Positions 7,764 to 15,050 of a DNA stretch of 18,684 nucleotides are shown here, piece by piece. Source of the DNA: Clostridiales bacterium (GTDB lineage Bacteria > Bacillota > Clostridia > Oscillospirales > QAMX01); NCBI GenBank assembly GCA_012514045.1, contig JAAZBA010000043.1, forward strand, positions 1 through 18,684, given 5' to 3'. The stretch's first letter is position 1. The number at the start of each line of letters is the position of its first letter. The notes beneath the pieces are model-generated. The model was not told the DNA's origin. It searched no databases and saw nothing but the letters and a program-made list of their open reading frames with translations. A program made the position numbers and the translations under genes.

Positions 7764-8900
7764 ATGGAAAGAATATTTACAAGGATCGACACCCTCTTTG
7801 AGGAATACAAGTCCTTTTGGATATCAATGTGTAGTATTGAAGCAAGAAGCTGCGACAGGGATGACATAAACCGCCTATGCGACCTTATTGAGGAGTTTTC
7901 TCTTCGCAAAGGTTTTCATGTGCTGCGGCAGATCCATGAGGAAGCCGGAGACGCCATGGTGATCACCTTCCAAGGAAAAGAAGATCTGTCTCCCGCTACT
8001 CTTCTTGCCCACATGGATACGGTGCATAAAAAAGGCGTTTTCGGCTCTCCCGCTGTGACGGAACGCAATGGGATACTGTACGGTCCCGGCGTGGTGGACT
8101 GTAAAGGCGGCATCGCCTGCGCTCTGCTTACAATGGACGCAATGAGAGCGCTTGAGGGGGAGCGCAGGACAATAAAGCTTATCCTCAACTCCGACGAAGA
8201 ATCGGAGGAATATATCGGCGACGGTGCGAGGGACTTTATTGTAGCACACGCTTTGGGCTCTGTCGCGGTGTTTAACTGCGAGACCGGCCGCCCGGGGCAG
8301 CTTACTGTGGGCAGAAAGGGTATACTCAAGGTAAAGATCACCACCAAGGGAACCGCGACCCACGCCGGAAACGCATACTTTACGGGACACAGCGCCATAA
8401 GGGAGATGGCGCGGGTGGTGCTTGAGTTGGAGGCGGGCAGCGAGACCGATGGAGTTACTTACAACTGCGGCCTTATCCAAGGGGGGACAGCTTCAAATAT
8501 CGTACCCGACAGCTGCGCCGTGACGGCGGATATAAGATTCTATGACGAGGCGGGAAAACGCAGAGCTTTTGAGCATCTGGATAAGACAATGGCAGGCTGC
8601 CATGACACCCGCTCAGGATATGAAATCATCAAATGCCGTCCCGCCATGGAGGATACGGAGGATAACCGCCGGCTGTTTAAGCTTATGAAGGATATGGGTA
8701 AAAAGTACGGCCTTGAGGAGCTTGAGCCTTTTGTAAAGGGCGGCGGCAGCGACTCTGCCTACACAGTGGCGGCGGGGCTTCCAACGGTCTGCTCCGTAGG
8801 TCCCACCGGTATGTATGAGCATACCACAAGAGAGCAGGCTGATATAGCTTCACTGCCCGGAAGAGCGAAACTCCTCTCAGCCTCTATAACAGCGCTGTAG
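7764..8900 (+). CDS. M20-family metallopeptidase (CPG2/ArgE/DapE-like)
   Basis: This 378-aa dinuclear zinc hydrolase shows the family's ligands and catalytic residues in order: H83 and D85 in LLAHMDTVH, the bridging D112 in GPGVVDCKGG, the catalytic E145-E146 in NSDEESEE, an acidic ligand in FNCETGR (about 172-174), the dimerisation-domain His in THAGNAY (about 198), and the final His in MYEHTTREQ. GGGSDSAY lies near 327. M20 enzymes split C-terminal glutamate, N-acyl amino acids or dipeptides. The sequence is closest in feel to the glutamate carboxypeptidase group, but substrate cannot be fixed. No signal peptide was seen, so it is cytoplasmic. GGAG at 7750-7753, inside the end of the capA-like gene, lies 10 nt before the ATG, consistent with coupled expression. 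A strong terminator follows. Confidence 0.88.
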   Translation: MERIFTRIDTLFEEYKSFWISMCSIEARSCDRDDINRLCDLIEEFSLRKGFHVLRQIHEEAGDAMVITFQGKEDLSPATLLAHMDTVHKKGVFGSPAVTERNGILYGPGVVDCKGGIACALLTMDAMRALEGERRTIKLILNSDEESEEYIGDGARDFIVAHALGSVAVFNCETGRPGQLTVGRKGILKVKITTKGTATHAGNAYFTGHSAIREMARVVLELEAGSETDGVTYNCGLIQGGTASNIVPDSCAVTADIRFYDEAGKRRAFEHLDKTMAGCHDTRSGYEIIKCRPAMEDTEDNRRLFKLMKDMGKKYGLEELEPFVKGGGSDSAYTVAAGLPTVCSVGPTGMYEHTTREQADIASLPGRAKLLSASITAL

Positions 8901-8915
8901 AGTAATAATTGATGT

Positions 8916-8950
8916 AAAGGGACAGCTCCCGTGTGTGAAGCTGTCCCTTT
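8916..8950 (+). terminator. Rho-independent terminator after the M20 gene
   Basis: A perfect 12-bp stem, AAAGGGACAGCT (8916-8927) and AGCTGTCCCTTT (8939-8950), has an 11-nt loop and is followed by T-rich sequence. It lies 15 nt after the M20 stop codon and closes the capA-M20 unit. Confidence 0.85.
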
Positions 8951-9022
8951 TATGTTACCTTTTCCCGTCGCTATCAGCCTTCGTCATAACACATGAACTC
9001 ATTTAAAAGCGTGTGTTTTTTC

Positions 9023-9051
9023 TTGCTATACCCGGTGGATTATGATATAAT
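9023..9051 (+). promoter_or_regulatory. Sigma-A promoter for ybaK-argS
   Basis: TTGCTA (9023-9028), a 17-bp spacer and a perfect TATAAT (9046-9051), with TGA directly before it as an extended -10. It starts 39 bp before the chosen ybaK start. Confidence 0.8.
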
Positions 9052-9089
9052 ATATAATGATATTTTATTGACATAGTGAGGTGACCGCA

Positions 9090-9569
9090 GTGGCGGAGGC
9101 CAAGACAAACGCTATGAGGATTGTTGAGAAAGCAAAGGTAAATTTCTCTGTGCTTTCCTATGAGGTGGGAGACTCTCTCGACGGAGTGACAGCGGCCGAA
9201 AAGCTGGGAAGAGGGGTTGAAGAAGTCTACAAGACCCTTATCGCCAGAGGCGCGAAGAAGGAAATCTATGTCTTTATCATTCCCGTGGCGGAGGAGCTGA
9301 ATCTCAAGCTGGCGGCCAGATCCGTGGGAGAGAAAAACATGGAGATGGTCCGCCTTGACGAGCTTTTGGGGCTCACCGGCTATATTCGCGGCGGCTGCTC
9401 CCCCATAGGCATGAAAAAGAGATACCGCACGGTTATCGATTCCTCCGCGCAGTCAAGGAACACAGTGATAGTAAGCGCCGGGAAACGGGGGCTGCAGCTT
9501 GAAATGGATCCTCGCGACCTGGCAAACCTTACGGGAGCCTCATTCGATAAAATTATTTTTGATAAATAA
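9090..9569 (+). CDS. ybaK: YbaK/EbsC-type aminoacyl-tRNA deacylase
   Basis: This 159-aa protein spans the whole YbaK/ProX editing domain. It has the conserved Lys in VYKTLIARG (K48), the NLKLAARSVG helix and the substrate-pocket loop GGCSPIG (101-107). YbaK hydrolyses Cys-tRNA(Pro) in trans, clearing cysteine mischarged by prolyl-tRNA synthetase. I chose the GTG at 9090 because GAGGTGA (9078-9084) precedes it by 5 nt; a GTG at 9081 in frame would overlap that site. The gene has its own strong promoter and is followed after 21 nt by argS, so an editing enzyme and a tRNA synthetase share a transcript. Close relatives may edit Ala-tRNA(Pro), so exact specificity is less sure than the family. Confidence 0.9.
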   Translation: MAEAKTNAMRIVEKAKVNFSVLSYEVGDSLDGVTAAEKLGRGVEEVYKTLIARGAKKEIYVFIIPVAEELNLKLAARSVGEKNMEMVRLDELLGLTGYIRGGCSPIGMKKRYRTVIDSSAQSRNTVIVSAGKRGLQLEMDPRDLANLTGASFDKIIFDK

Positions 9570-9590
9570 CATAAAGGAAAATATATAGAA

Positions 9591-11351
9591 ATGGAAGCTA
9601 TTACCTCGATTCTCACAAAAACCGTGGCCGATGCCTTTGAAAAGTGCGGTTACGACGGCTCAAACGTCACCGTAACCACCTCCGACAGGCTGGATCTCTG
9701 CCAGTTCCAGTCAAACAGCGCCTTCGCCGCATCAAAGCGGGCGAAAAAGCCCCCCTTCGTTGTGGCGGAGGAGGTTTCAAAGGCGCTGGGAGAAAATCCC
9801 ATATTCGAAAAGGCGGAGTTTGCTAAGCCCGGTTTTATAAATCTCACCCTTACCGACGAATATCTTGTAGCCCATACAAATAAAATCATATCAGACGAGC
9901 ACATGGGCATCGTTCAGGCTGAGCGCCCGGATAAAATCATACTGGACTACGGCGGACCAAATGTGGCGAAGCCCCTCCATGTGGGACATCTCCGCCCCGC
10001 CATCATAGGAGAGGCTATCAAACGTATCGCTATTGCCTGCGGTCATACCGTCATCGGAGATATCCATTTAGGTGACTGGGGGCTTCAGATAGGCCTCGTT
10101 ATCGCCGAACTCAGCGAGCGCTATCCCACGTACGCCTGCTTTACAGATGATTTCACCGGAGACAAGAGCGAAGTCCCGGAGATAACCCCGGAGGAGCTGA
10201 CGGAAGTGTACCCCTTCGCGTCAAACAGAGCGAAGGAGGACAGAGAATTTTCCCTCAAAGCCCGGGTAGCCACAGCTGAGCTTCAAAAGGGCAGGGAAGG
10301 TTATATAGCCCTCTGGAAAAAGATTATGAAGGTTTCATTAAAGGAGATGCGCAGGGAGTACGACAAGCTCAACGTGCATTTCGACCTTTGGTACGGCGAA
10401 AGCGACGCGGAGCCCTATGTGCCCGAGCTTCTGAAAATTCTCACAGAAAAAGGCCTTCTCCGCGAAAGCGAGGGGGCGATGGTAGTGGACGTGCAGGAGG
10501 AAACGGACAAGGCTCCCATGCCTCCCGTTATCATAAAAAAATCAGATGATTCCAACATTTACGCCACCACAGACCTTGCCACTATTCTCCAGCGTTATCA
10601 TAAATTCGCCCCTGATAAAATGTGGTACGTCACCGACAAGCGCCAGGAACTCCACTTTACCCAGGTGTTCCGCTGCGCGAAAAAGGCGCAGCTTGTGCCC
10701 GATGAGGTGGAATTCGGCCATTTCGGCTTCGGCACCATGAACGGCAAAGACGGCAAGCCCTACAAGACCCGCGACGGCGGAGTCATGAGGCTTGGCGACT
10801 TCATAAAGACGGTCATTGATGGCGCCCTTGAAAAAATGACGGAGTCCGATTACGTAAGCGACGAGGACATGGAGGAAAACGCCCGGAGGATCGGCGTTGC
10901 CGCCATCAAGTTCGGCGACCTTATCAACCATCGGGCAAAGGACTACATCTTTGATATCGACAAGTTCCTCTCCTTCGAGGGAAAGACCGGAACATATATC
11001 CTCTACACCGTAACGAGAATAAACTCTATCCTCAAGAAGCTGGGGATAGACCCCTCCGAGAGCCGCGCCCTTAATGGGATTTATACGGAAGCGGAGAGAG
11101 AACTCCTTCTGAAGCTCTCCCTTACCACAAACGTATTCGCCAGATCCCTCAGCGAAAAGGCTCCCAACTACATCTGCGAAAACCTTTTCGACATCGCTTC
11201 CCTTTTCTCTACCTTCTACCACGACAGCCGTATCATTGACGAGCCGGATGAGGAGAAGAAGAGCTCCTGGATTGCCCTCATGCTCCTTACAAGGAAGTTC
11301 CTCTGCCATTCTCTTGACGCTCTGGGCATCGAGACGGTGGAATCGATGTAG
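9591..11351 (+). CDS. argS: Arginyl-tRNA synthetase
   Basis: This 586-aa class I synthetase charges tRNA(Arg) with arginine. It has the N-terminal Add-1 domain typical of ArgRS (about 1-100), the class I HIGH motif as HVGH (130-133) within PNVAKPLHVGHLRP, the GDWGLQIG segment (161-168), and the ArgRS-specific replacement of KMSKS, GTMNGKDGKPYKTRDGG, from about residue 381. The C-terminal DALR anticodon-binding domain runs from about 470, with the usual YTVTRINSILKK at its start. Length is normal. The ATG is 13 nt after an AAAGGA, a rather long spacing, so expression may depend partly on coupling with ybaK. No T-box leader was seen upstream. The gene ends at a symmetrical hairpin shared with the convergent yjbQ. 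Confidence 0.96.
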   Translation: MEAITSILTKTVADAFEKCGYDGSNVTVTTSDRLDLCQFQSNSAFAASKRAKKPPFVVAEEVSKALGENPIFEKAEFAKPGFINLTLTDEYLVAHTNKIISDEHMGIVQAERPDKIILDYGGPNVAKPLHVGHLRPAIIGEAIKRIAIACGHTVIGDIHLGDWGLQIGLVIAELSERYPTYACFTDDFTGDKSEVPEITPEELTEVYPFASNRAKEDREFSLKARVATAELQKGREGYIALWKKIMKVSLKEMRREYDKLNVHFDLWYGESDAEPYVPELLKILTEKGLLRESEGAMVVDVQEETDKAPMPPVIIKKSDDSNIYATTDLATILQRYHKFAPDKMWYVTDKRQELHFTQVFRCAKKAQLVPDEVEFGHFGFGTMNGKDGKPYKTRDGGVMRLGDFIKTVIDGALEKMTESDYVSDEDMEENARRIGVAAIKFGDLINHRAKDYIFDIDKFLSFEGKTGTYILYTVTRINSILKKLGIDPSESRALNGIYTEAERELLLKLSLTTNVFARSLSEKAPNYICENLFDIASLFSTFYHDSRIIDEPDEEKKSSWIALMLLTRKFLCHSLDALGIETVESM

Positions 11352-11358
11352 AATAATT

Positions 11359-11387
11359 GAGATTGAGCCTCAAAGAGGCTCAATCTC
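11359..11387. terminator. Symmetrical hairpin terminator between argS and yjbQ
   Basis: A perfect 13-bp stem, GAGATTGAGCCTC (11359-11371) and GAGGCTCAATCTC (11375-11387), has an AAA loop. It begins 8 nt after the argS stop. The right arm contains the last codon and the TGA stop (11382-11380) of yjbQ. T-runs are weak on both sides, so it is called on stem strength and position between converging genes. Confidence 0.7.
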
Positions 11388-11796
11388 CAATAACTTTTAT
11401 AAGCACCCGCTTCGTTCTCTTTCCGTCGAACTCATAGTAGAATATCTGCTCCCAGGTGCCGAAGTCAAGCTTTCCGTCCGTTATGGCGACAACCGTTTCA
11501 CGTCCCATGATCGTACGCTTGAGATGGGCGTCCGCGTTGTCCTCAAAACCGTTGTGGCGATACTGGGAATATGGTTTTTCCGGGGCTAGTCCTTCGAGCC
11601 ATTTCTCAAAATCGGCATGGAGCCCGCTCTCGTCGTCGTTTATAAATACGCTGGCGGTGATATTCATGGCGTTTACAAGCACAAGCCCCTCCTTTACCCC
11701 GGAGTCACGGACGGCTTTTTCCACATCGGGGGTGATGTTCACAAGACCTCGTCTTGTGGGAAGATTGAAATGAAGCTCTTTTCTGAATGATTTCAC
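11380..11796 (-). CDS. yjbQ: YjbQ-family protein (UPF0047)
   Basis: This 138-aa protein covers the complete YjbQ/UPF0047 domain. The signature segments are VNAMNITASVFIND (41-54), the HADFEKWLE helix (60-68), YRHNGFEDNADAHLKRTIMG (79-98), and ITDGKLDFGTWEQIFYYEF (105-123). Conserved His and Asp residues around 81-91 form the presumed active site. Family members are often annotated as secondary thiamine-phosphate synthases, because some E. coli versions replace ThiE weakly, but the true role is unsettled. The start is a GTG; AAAGAGAG lies about 9 nt upstream and no better ATG is in frame. It faces argS and is divergent from the deaminase gene, with only 53 nt between. No thiamine genes are nearby. 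Confidence 0.88.
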   Translation of the reverse strand: MKSFRKELHFNLPTRRGLVNITPDVEKAVRDSGVKEGLVLVNAMNITASVFINDDESGLHADFEKWLEGLAPEKPYSQYRHNGFEDNADAHLKRTIMGRETVVAITDGKLDFGTWEQIFYYEFDGKRTKRVLIKVIGD

Positions 11797-11819
11797 GATA
11801 TAACACTCTCTTTCTTATA

Positions 11820-11839
11820 ATAATATACGATAATATACG
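11820..11839. repeat. Tandem 10-bp direct repeat before the deaminase gene
   Basis: ATAATATACG occurs twice head to tail (11820-11829 and 11830-11839) in the short yjbQ/deaminase intergenic region. It runs into the GGAGG ribosome binding site at 11839-11843. A TATAAT at 11816-11821 overlaps its start and may be the deaminase -10, although no good -35 was found. A 10-bp period places the copies on one face of the helix, as an operator would. Confidence 0.4.
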
Positions 11840-11849
11840 GAGGTAATAT

Positions 11850-12236
11850 ATGGAATTTCAGGAACTGATATCCCGCGCCAAGGCGGTTGTGGGACACCGC
11901 GAGCTGTCGGAGACAGCCGACGTGGGAGAAGTAGCCGCGGCGATCCTTTCGGGAAACGGCAACGTATACGTGGGAGTATGCATGAACGTCACCTGCTCCA
12001 TCGGCTTCTGCGCGGAACATACCGCCGCTTCCGCCATGGTAACCGCCGGCGAGAGCCACATAGTGAAGGTCGTAGCCATTGACGAGGAGGGCAACATACT
12101 CGCTCCCTGCGGACGCTGCCGTGAGATGATGAACCAGCTTGACGACAGAAACTCCGAAGCCCTTGTAATGGTGGCTCCCGACAAAGTGCTAAAGCTCTCC
12201 GAGCTTCTGCCCTACGACTGGCGGAAGACATGGTAA
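11850..12236 (+). CDS. Cytidine deaminase-like / blasticidin-S deaminase-like enzyme
   Basis: This 128-aa protein has the zinc-deaminase core: C54-A-E56 (zinc Cys and catalytic Glu) and PCGRC (C87 and C90 as zinc ligands). Its order and length, with a closing LSELLP segment, follow the small cytidine deaminase group, and the text around PCGRCR resembles blasticidin-S deaminase closely. The NxEN motif that binds ribose in ordinary cytidine deaminases (in GVNVENAS) is missing. Here the segment reads GVCMNVTCSIGFCAEHTA and is one residue shorter. Substrate is therefore uncertain: cytidine, or a modified or antibiotic nucleoside. A GGAGG stands 6 nt before the ATG. The stop overlaps the start of the first MATE exporter as TAATG, which implies coupled translation. 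Confidence 0.85.
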   Translation: MEFQELISRAKAVVGHRELSETADVGEVAAAILSGNGNVYVGVCMNVTCSIGFCAEHTAASAMVTAGESHIVKVVAIDEEGNILAPCGRCREMMNQLDDRNSEALVMVAPDKVLKLSELLPYDWRKTW

Positions 12237-13618
12237 TGAAGAAAAACCGTCCGTTTACCCAAAGAAAACCCCGAGTTACGGTTATGACCGAGGGTGTAAT
12301 CTGGAAACAGGTGCTGCTTTTCGCGGTGCCCATACTGCTTTCAAATCTTTTGCAGCAGCTCTATTACACCATGGGTTCGATTATCGTGGGACAATTCGTC
12401 GGCAAGGTAGCCCTTGCCGCCGTGGGCAACTCTGGTATGATAACTAACCTGTTCATCGGCTTCTTCGTAGGTCTCAGCACCGGCGAAGGAGTTATCATAT
12501 CCCGATACTACGGCGCGGGAGACATAAAGACTCTTCATGACGCCGTACATACATCTGTAGCCCTCGCCATAGTGTCGGGCGTTGCCATAGGCGCGGTTGG
12601 ATTTATCTTCACCCCGACGATTCTGCGGCTTATCGACACCCCTCAGGATGTATTCGAACAGTCGGTGGGGTATCTAAGAATTGTCTTTGCCGGCACCGTC
12701 TTCACTACCATATATAATATCGGCGGCGGTATTATGAGGGCTATCGGCGATTCAAAGCGCCCCTTGTACTATCTTGCGGTGTGCAGCGTCATCAATATTG
12801 CGCTCAGTATTCTTTTTGTGAAAGCGTTTGACATGGGCATAAACGGCGTAGCCTACGCAACGGTTATCGCCCAGGCTATATCCGCTGCCCTTGTGATGAT
12901 AAGCCTTATCCGCACCACGCTGCCTGTGAGAGTAATTATAAAGCATATAAGGATAAATGTCAAAAGGCTTGCGGAGATCGTAAAAATCGGCATTCCCGCC
13001 GGTTTACAGTCCGTGGTTATAAATCTTTCAAACATTATCATCCAGTCTTTTATAAACGGCTTCGGCTCCACGGCTATGGCGGGCTTTACCGCCGCCAGCA
13101 GGATAGACTCCTTTGTTTTCATGGTGCTCAACGCCCTTGCCCTCACTGTCACCACCTTTGTGGGGCAGAACGTGGGAGCCGGGCAGCTGGAGAGAGCCAA
13201 AAGGGGCTCAAGGGTGTGTATTCTACTAAGCGCCGGTCTTACGCTTGCGACGGGACTGTTTTTAGCCTCCTTCTCCCGCTTTTTTATCTCCCTTCTAAAC
13301 GGGGAGCCGGATGTGGTAGAGTACGGAAGCCAAATAGTGCGTATATTCGGCACCTGCTACATCCTCCACGCCATCCCCGAGGCTATGTCCGGCTCCATGC
13401 GGGGCGCCGGCTCCTCTTTCATTCCGATGCTCATAAGCCTTCTCACCTTATGCGTGTTCAGGGTGGCTTATCTCTATGTACTGGTGCCGATTTTTGATAA
13501 CATACACGTTATAACCTGGTGCTATCCTGTGTCCTGGGTATTGAATACAATAGTATTCTCAATAGTCTATTTCAAGGGCGACTGGCTTCGCCGCCATGAA
13601 AAGGCGGAAGCTGTGTAA
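12236..13618 (+). CDS. MATE-family efflux transporter, first tandem copy
   Basis: This is a 460-aa integral membrane protein with about 12 transmembrane segments in two MATE repeats (first half about 20-235, second half about 245-445). MATE proteins export cationic drugs and metabolites using H+ or Na+ gradients. Its family marks include VGQFVGKVALAAVG (51-64) and a second-half VGQNVGAGQ. In TM1 the usual Asp of the VDSIVVGQ motif is Gly (G47 in YTMGSIIVGQ), which may change ion coupling. I chose the ATG at 12236 because it shares the TAATG junction with the deaminase stop and lies 8 nt after GGAAG; an ATG at 12230, only 2 nt after it, would add MV. It is a close paralogue of the next gene. 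Confidence 0.9.
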   Translation: MKKNRPFTQRKPRVTVMTEGVIWKQVLLFAVPILLSNLLQQLYYTMGSIIVGQFVGKVALAAVGNSGMITNLFIGFFVGLSTGEGVIISRYYGAGDIKTLHDAVHTSVALAIVSGVAIGAVGFIFTPTILRLIDTPQDVFEQSVGYLRIVFAGTVFTTIYNIGGGIMRAIGDSKRPLYYLAVCSVINIALSILFVKAFDMGINGVAYATVIAQAISAALVMISLIRTTLPVRVIIKHIRINVKRLAEIVKIGIPAGLQSVVINLSNIIIQSFINGFGSTAMAGFTAASRIDSFVFMVLNALALTVTTFVGQNVGAGQLERAKRGSRVCILLSAGLTLATGLFLASFSRFFISLLNGEPDVVEYGSQIVRIFGTCYILHAIPEAMSGSMRGAGSSFIPMLISLLTLCVFRVAYLYVLVPIFDNIHVITWCYPVSWVLNTIVFSIVYFKGDWLRRHEKAEAV

Positions 13619-13639
13619 AATTTAGGAGAGACTTTAATT

Positions 13640-15034
13640 ATGCTGAGCGCTGTATCAAAGCGAAATCTCAATGATATGACTGAGGGTGTCATCTGGAAAC
13701 AGGTGCTGCTTTTTGCGGTGCCCATTATGCTGTCGTACCTTCTGCAGCAATTCTATAACACTGTAGACTCCATTGTGGTGGGACAGTATGTGGGCAAATT
13801 TGCTTTGGCTGCCGTGGGAAGCACAGCCTCCACCATAAACCTGCTTATCGGATTTTTCGTAGGACTAAGCGCCGGCGCGGGAGTCGTCATATCCCAGGCC
13901 TTCGGCAACAGGGACTACAAGTCTCTCCATGATGCGGTGCACACCGCTATAGCGCTGGCGATATTATCCGGCATCGTGCTGGGCGTCATAGGCGTTATCG
14001 CTGTCCCCTGGATACTCAACCTTATCAATACCCCCGAGGATGTTTTCGGGATGGCAGAAAGCTACCTGAGAATAACCTTCGCCGGATTGATTTTCACCAC
14101 CATCTACAACATCGGCAGCGGTATCCTAATGGCCACCGGAGACTCAAAACGGCCTCTCTACTATCTCGCTATCGGCAGCGTCCTCAACATATCCCTGAAC
14201 CTCTTGTTTGTTATCACTTTCAACATGGGCGCAAACGGCATGGCCTATGCAACCGTCATCGGACAGGCGGTGAGCGCAGTCCTTGTTATGATAAACCTTG
14301 TCCGCACCACCCTGCCCTACAAAGTTACGCTAAAAAACATAAAAATCTATTGGGTACAGCTTAAAACTATCGTCCGTATCGGCATACCGGCAGGGATTCA
14401 GTCCATTGTTGTGTCCTTGTCAAACGTCATAATCCAGTCATATATCAACAGTTTCGGCTCCACGGTCATGGCGGGCTTTACCGCCGCCAGCAAAATAAAT
14501 TCTTTCATCTACATGCCCTTCAGCGCCGTTGCCCTCGCCGCTACCACCTTTGTGGGGCAGAATGTAGGCGCGAAAAAGCTTGACAGGGTAAAGAAGGGTA
14601 TTCGCACATGTGTCGTCATGGGCGCGGTTGCGGCAATCGCGGCGGGCTGGCCCGCGGCGCTGTTTGCCCGTCCTATGGTGTCACTTTTGAATACGGACCC
14701 GGAGGTTGTGGCCTGCGCTTCTACAATTGTCCGGATTCTGTCCACATTTTACTTCATCTTCGCTATAGGCGAAGTGCTAAACGGCGTAATAAAGGGAGCG
14801 GGAACCTCAATCCCCCCAATGATTATCTCCCTGTCCACCATGTGTGTGTTTAGAATTATATGGCTGGCCATACTTGTTCCCATGACAGAAAACGTAAACG
14901 TCATTACCATCTGCTATCCCGTCAGCTGGGCTTGCGCCAGCGTTGTATTTATAATCTATGCCCTGAAAGGCAAATGGCTTAAAAAACACGAAGAGGCTAT
15001 CGGTATGTCCGAAGCCAAAACAATCATAAATTAA
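13640..15034 (+). CDS. MATE-family efflux transporter, second tandem copy
   Basis: This is a 464-aa MATE exporter with the same length, about 12 membrane segments and clear end-to-end similarity to the gene before it; by eye well over half the residues are identical. Unlike the first copy it keeps the canonical TM1 aspartate, D43 in NTVDSIVVGQ, so it should be ion-coupled in the usual manner. VGQNVGAKKLDRVKKG marks the second half. The ribosome binding site AGGAGAG (13624-13630) lies 9 nt before the ATG, and only 21 nt separate it from the upstream gene. The hydrophilic C-terminal tail is a little longer than in copy one. The likely origin is tandem duplication followed by divergence. Its substrate is unknown. 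Confidence 0.92.
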   Translation: MLSAVSKRNLNDMTEGVIWKQVLLFAVPIMLSYLLQQFYNTVDSIVVGQYVGKFALAAVGSTASTINLLIGFFVGLSAGAGVVISQAFGNRDYKSLHDAVHTAIALAILSGIVLGVIGVIAVPWILNLINTPEDVFGMAESYLRITFAGLIFTTIYNIGSGILMATGDSKRPLYYLAIGSVLNISLNLLFVITFNMGANGMAYATVIGQAVSAVLVMINLVRTTLPYKVTLKNIKIYWVQLKTIVRIGIPAGIQSIVVSLSNVIIQSYINSFGSTVMAGFTAASKINSFIYMPFSAVALAATTFVGQNVGAKKLDRVKKGIRTCVVMGAVAAIAAGWPAALFARPMVSLLNTDPEVVACASTIVRILSTFYFIFAIGEVLNGVIKGAGTSIPPMIISLSTMCVFRIIWLAILVPMTENVNVITICYPVSWACASVVFIIYALKGKWLKKHEEAIGMSEAKTIIN

Positions 15035-15050
15035 AGGAGACGATTTATCA

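Noticed and set aside
6380..7909. A 509-codon open frame on minus, opposite the capA-like and M20 genes
   Set aside because: It is rich in His, Cys and Val with no recognisable domain. The opposite strand has clear CapA motifs and a good ribosome binding site. It looks like a codon-bias shadow of a GC-ending gene.
9052..9089. T-box riboswitch before the synthetase operon
   Set aside because: The leader between promoter and ybaK is only about 38 nt, far too short for a T-box, and no T-box sequence is present.
10542..11309. A 255-codon minus-strand frame inside argS
   Set aside because: It lies fully within the conserved ArgRS coding sequence, shows no family motif and has no promoter or ribosome binding site.
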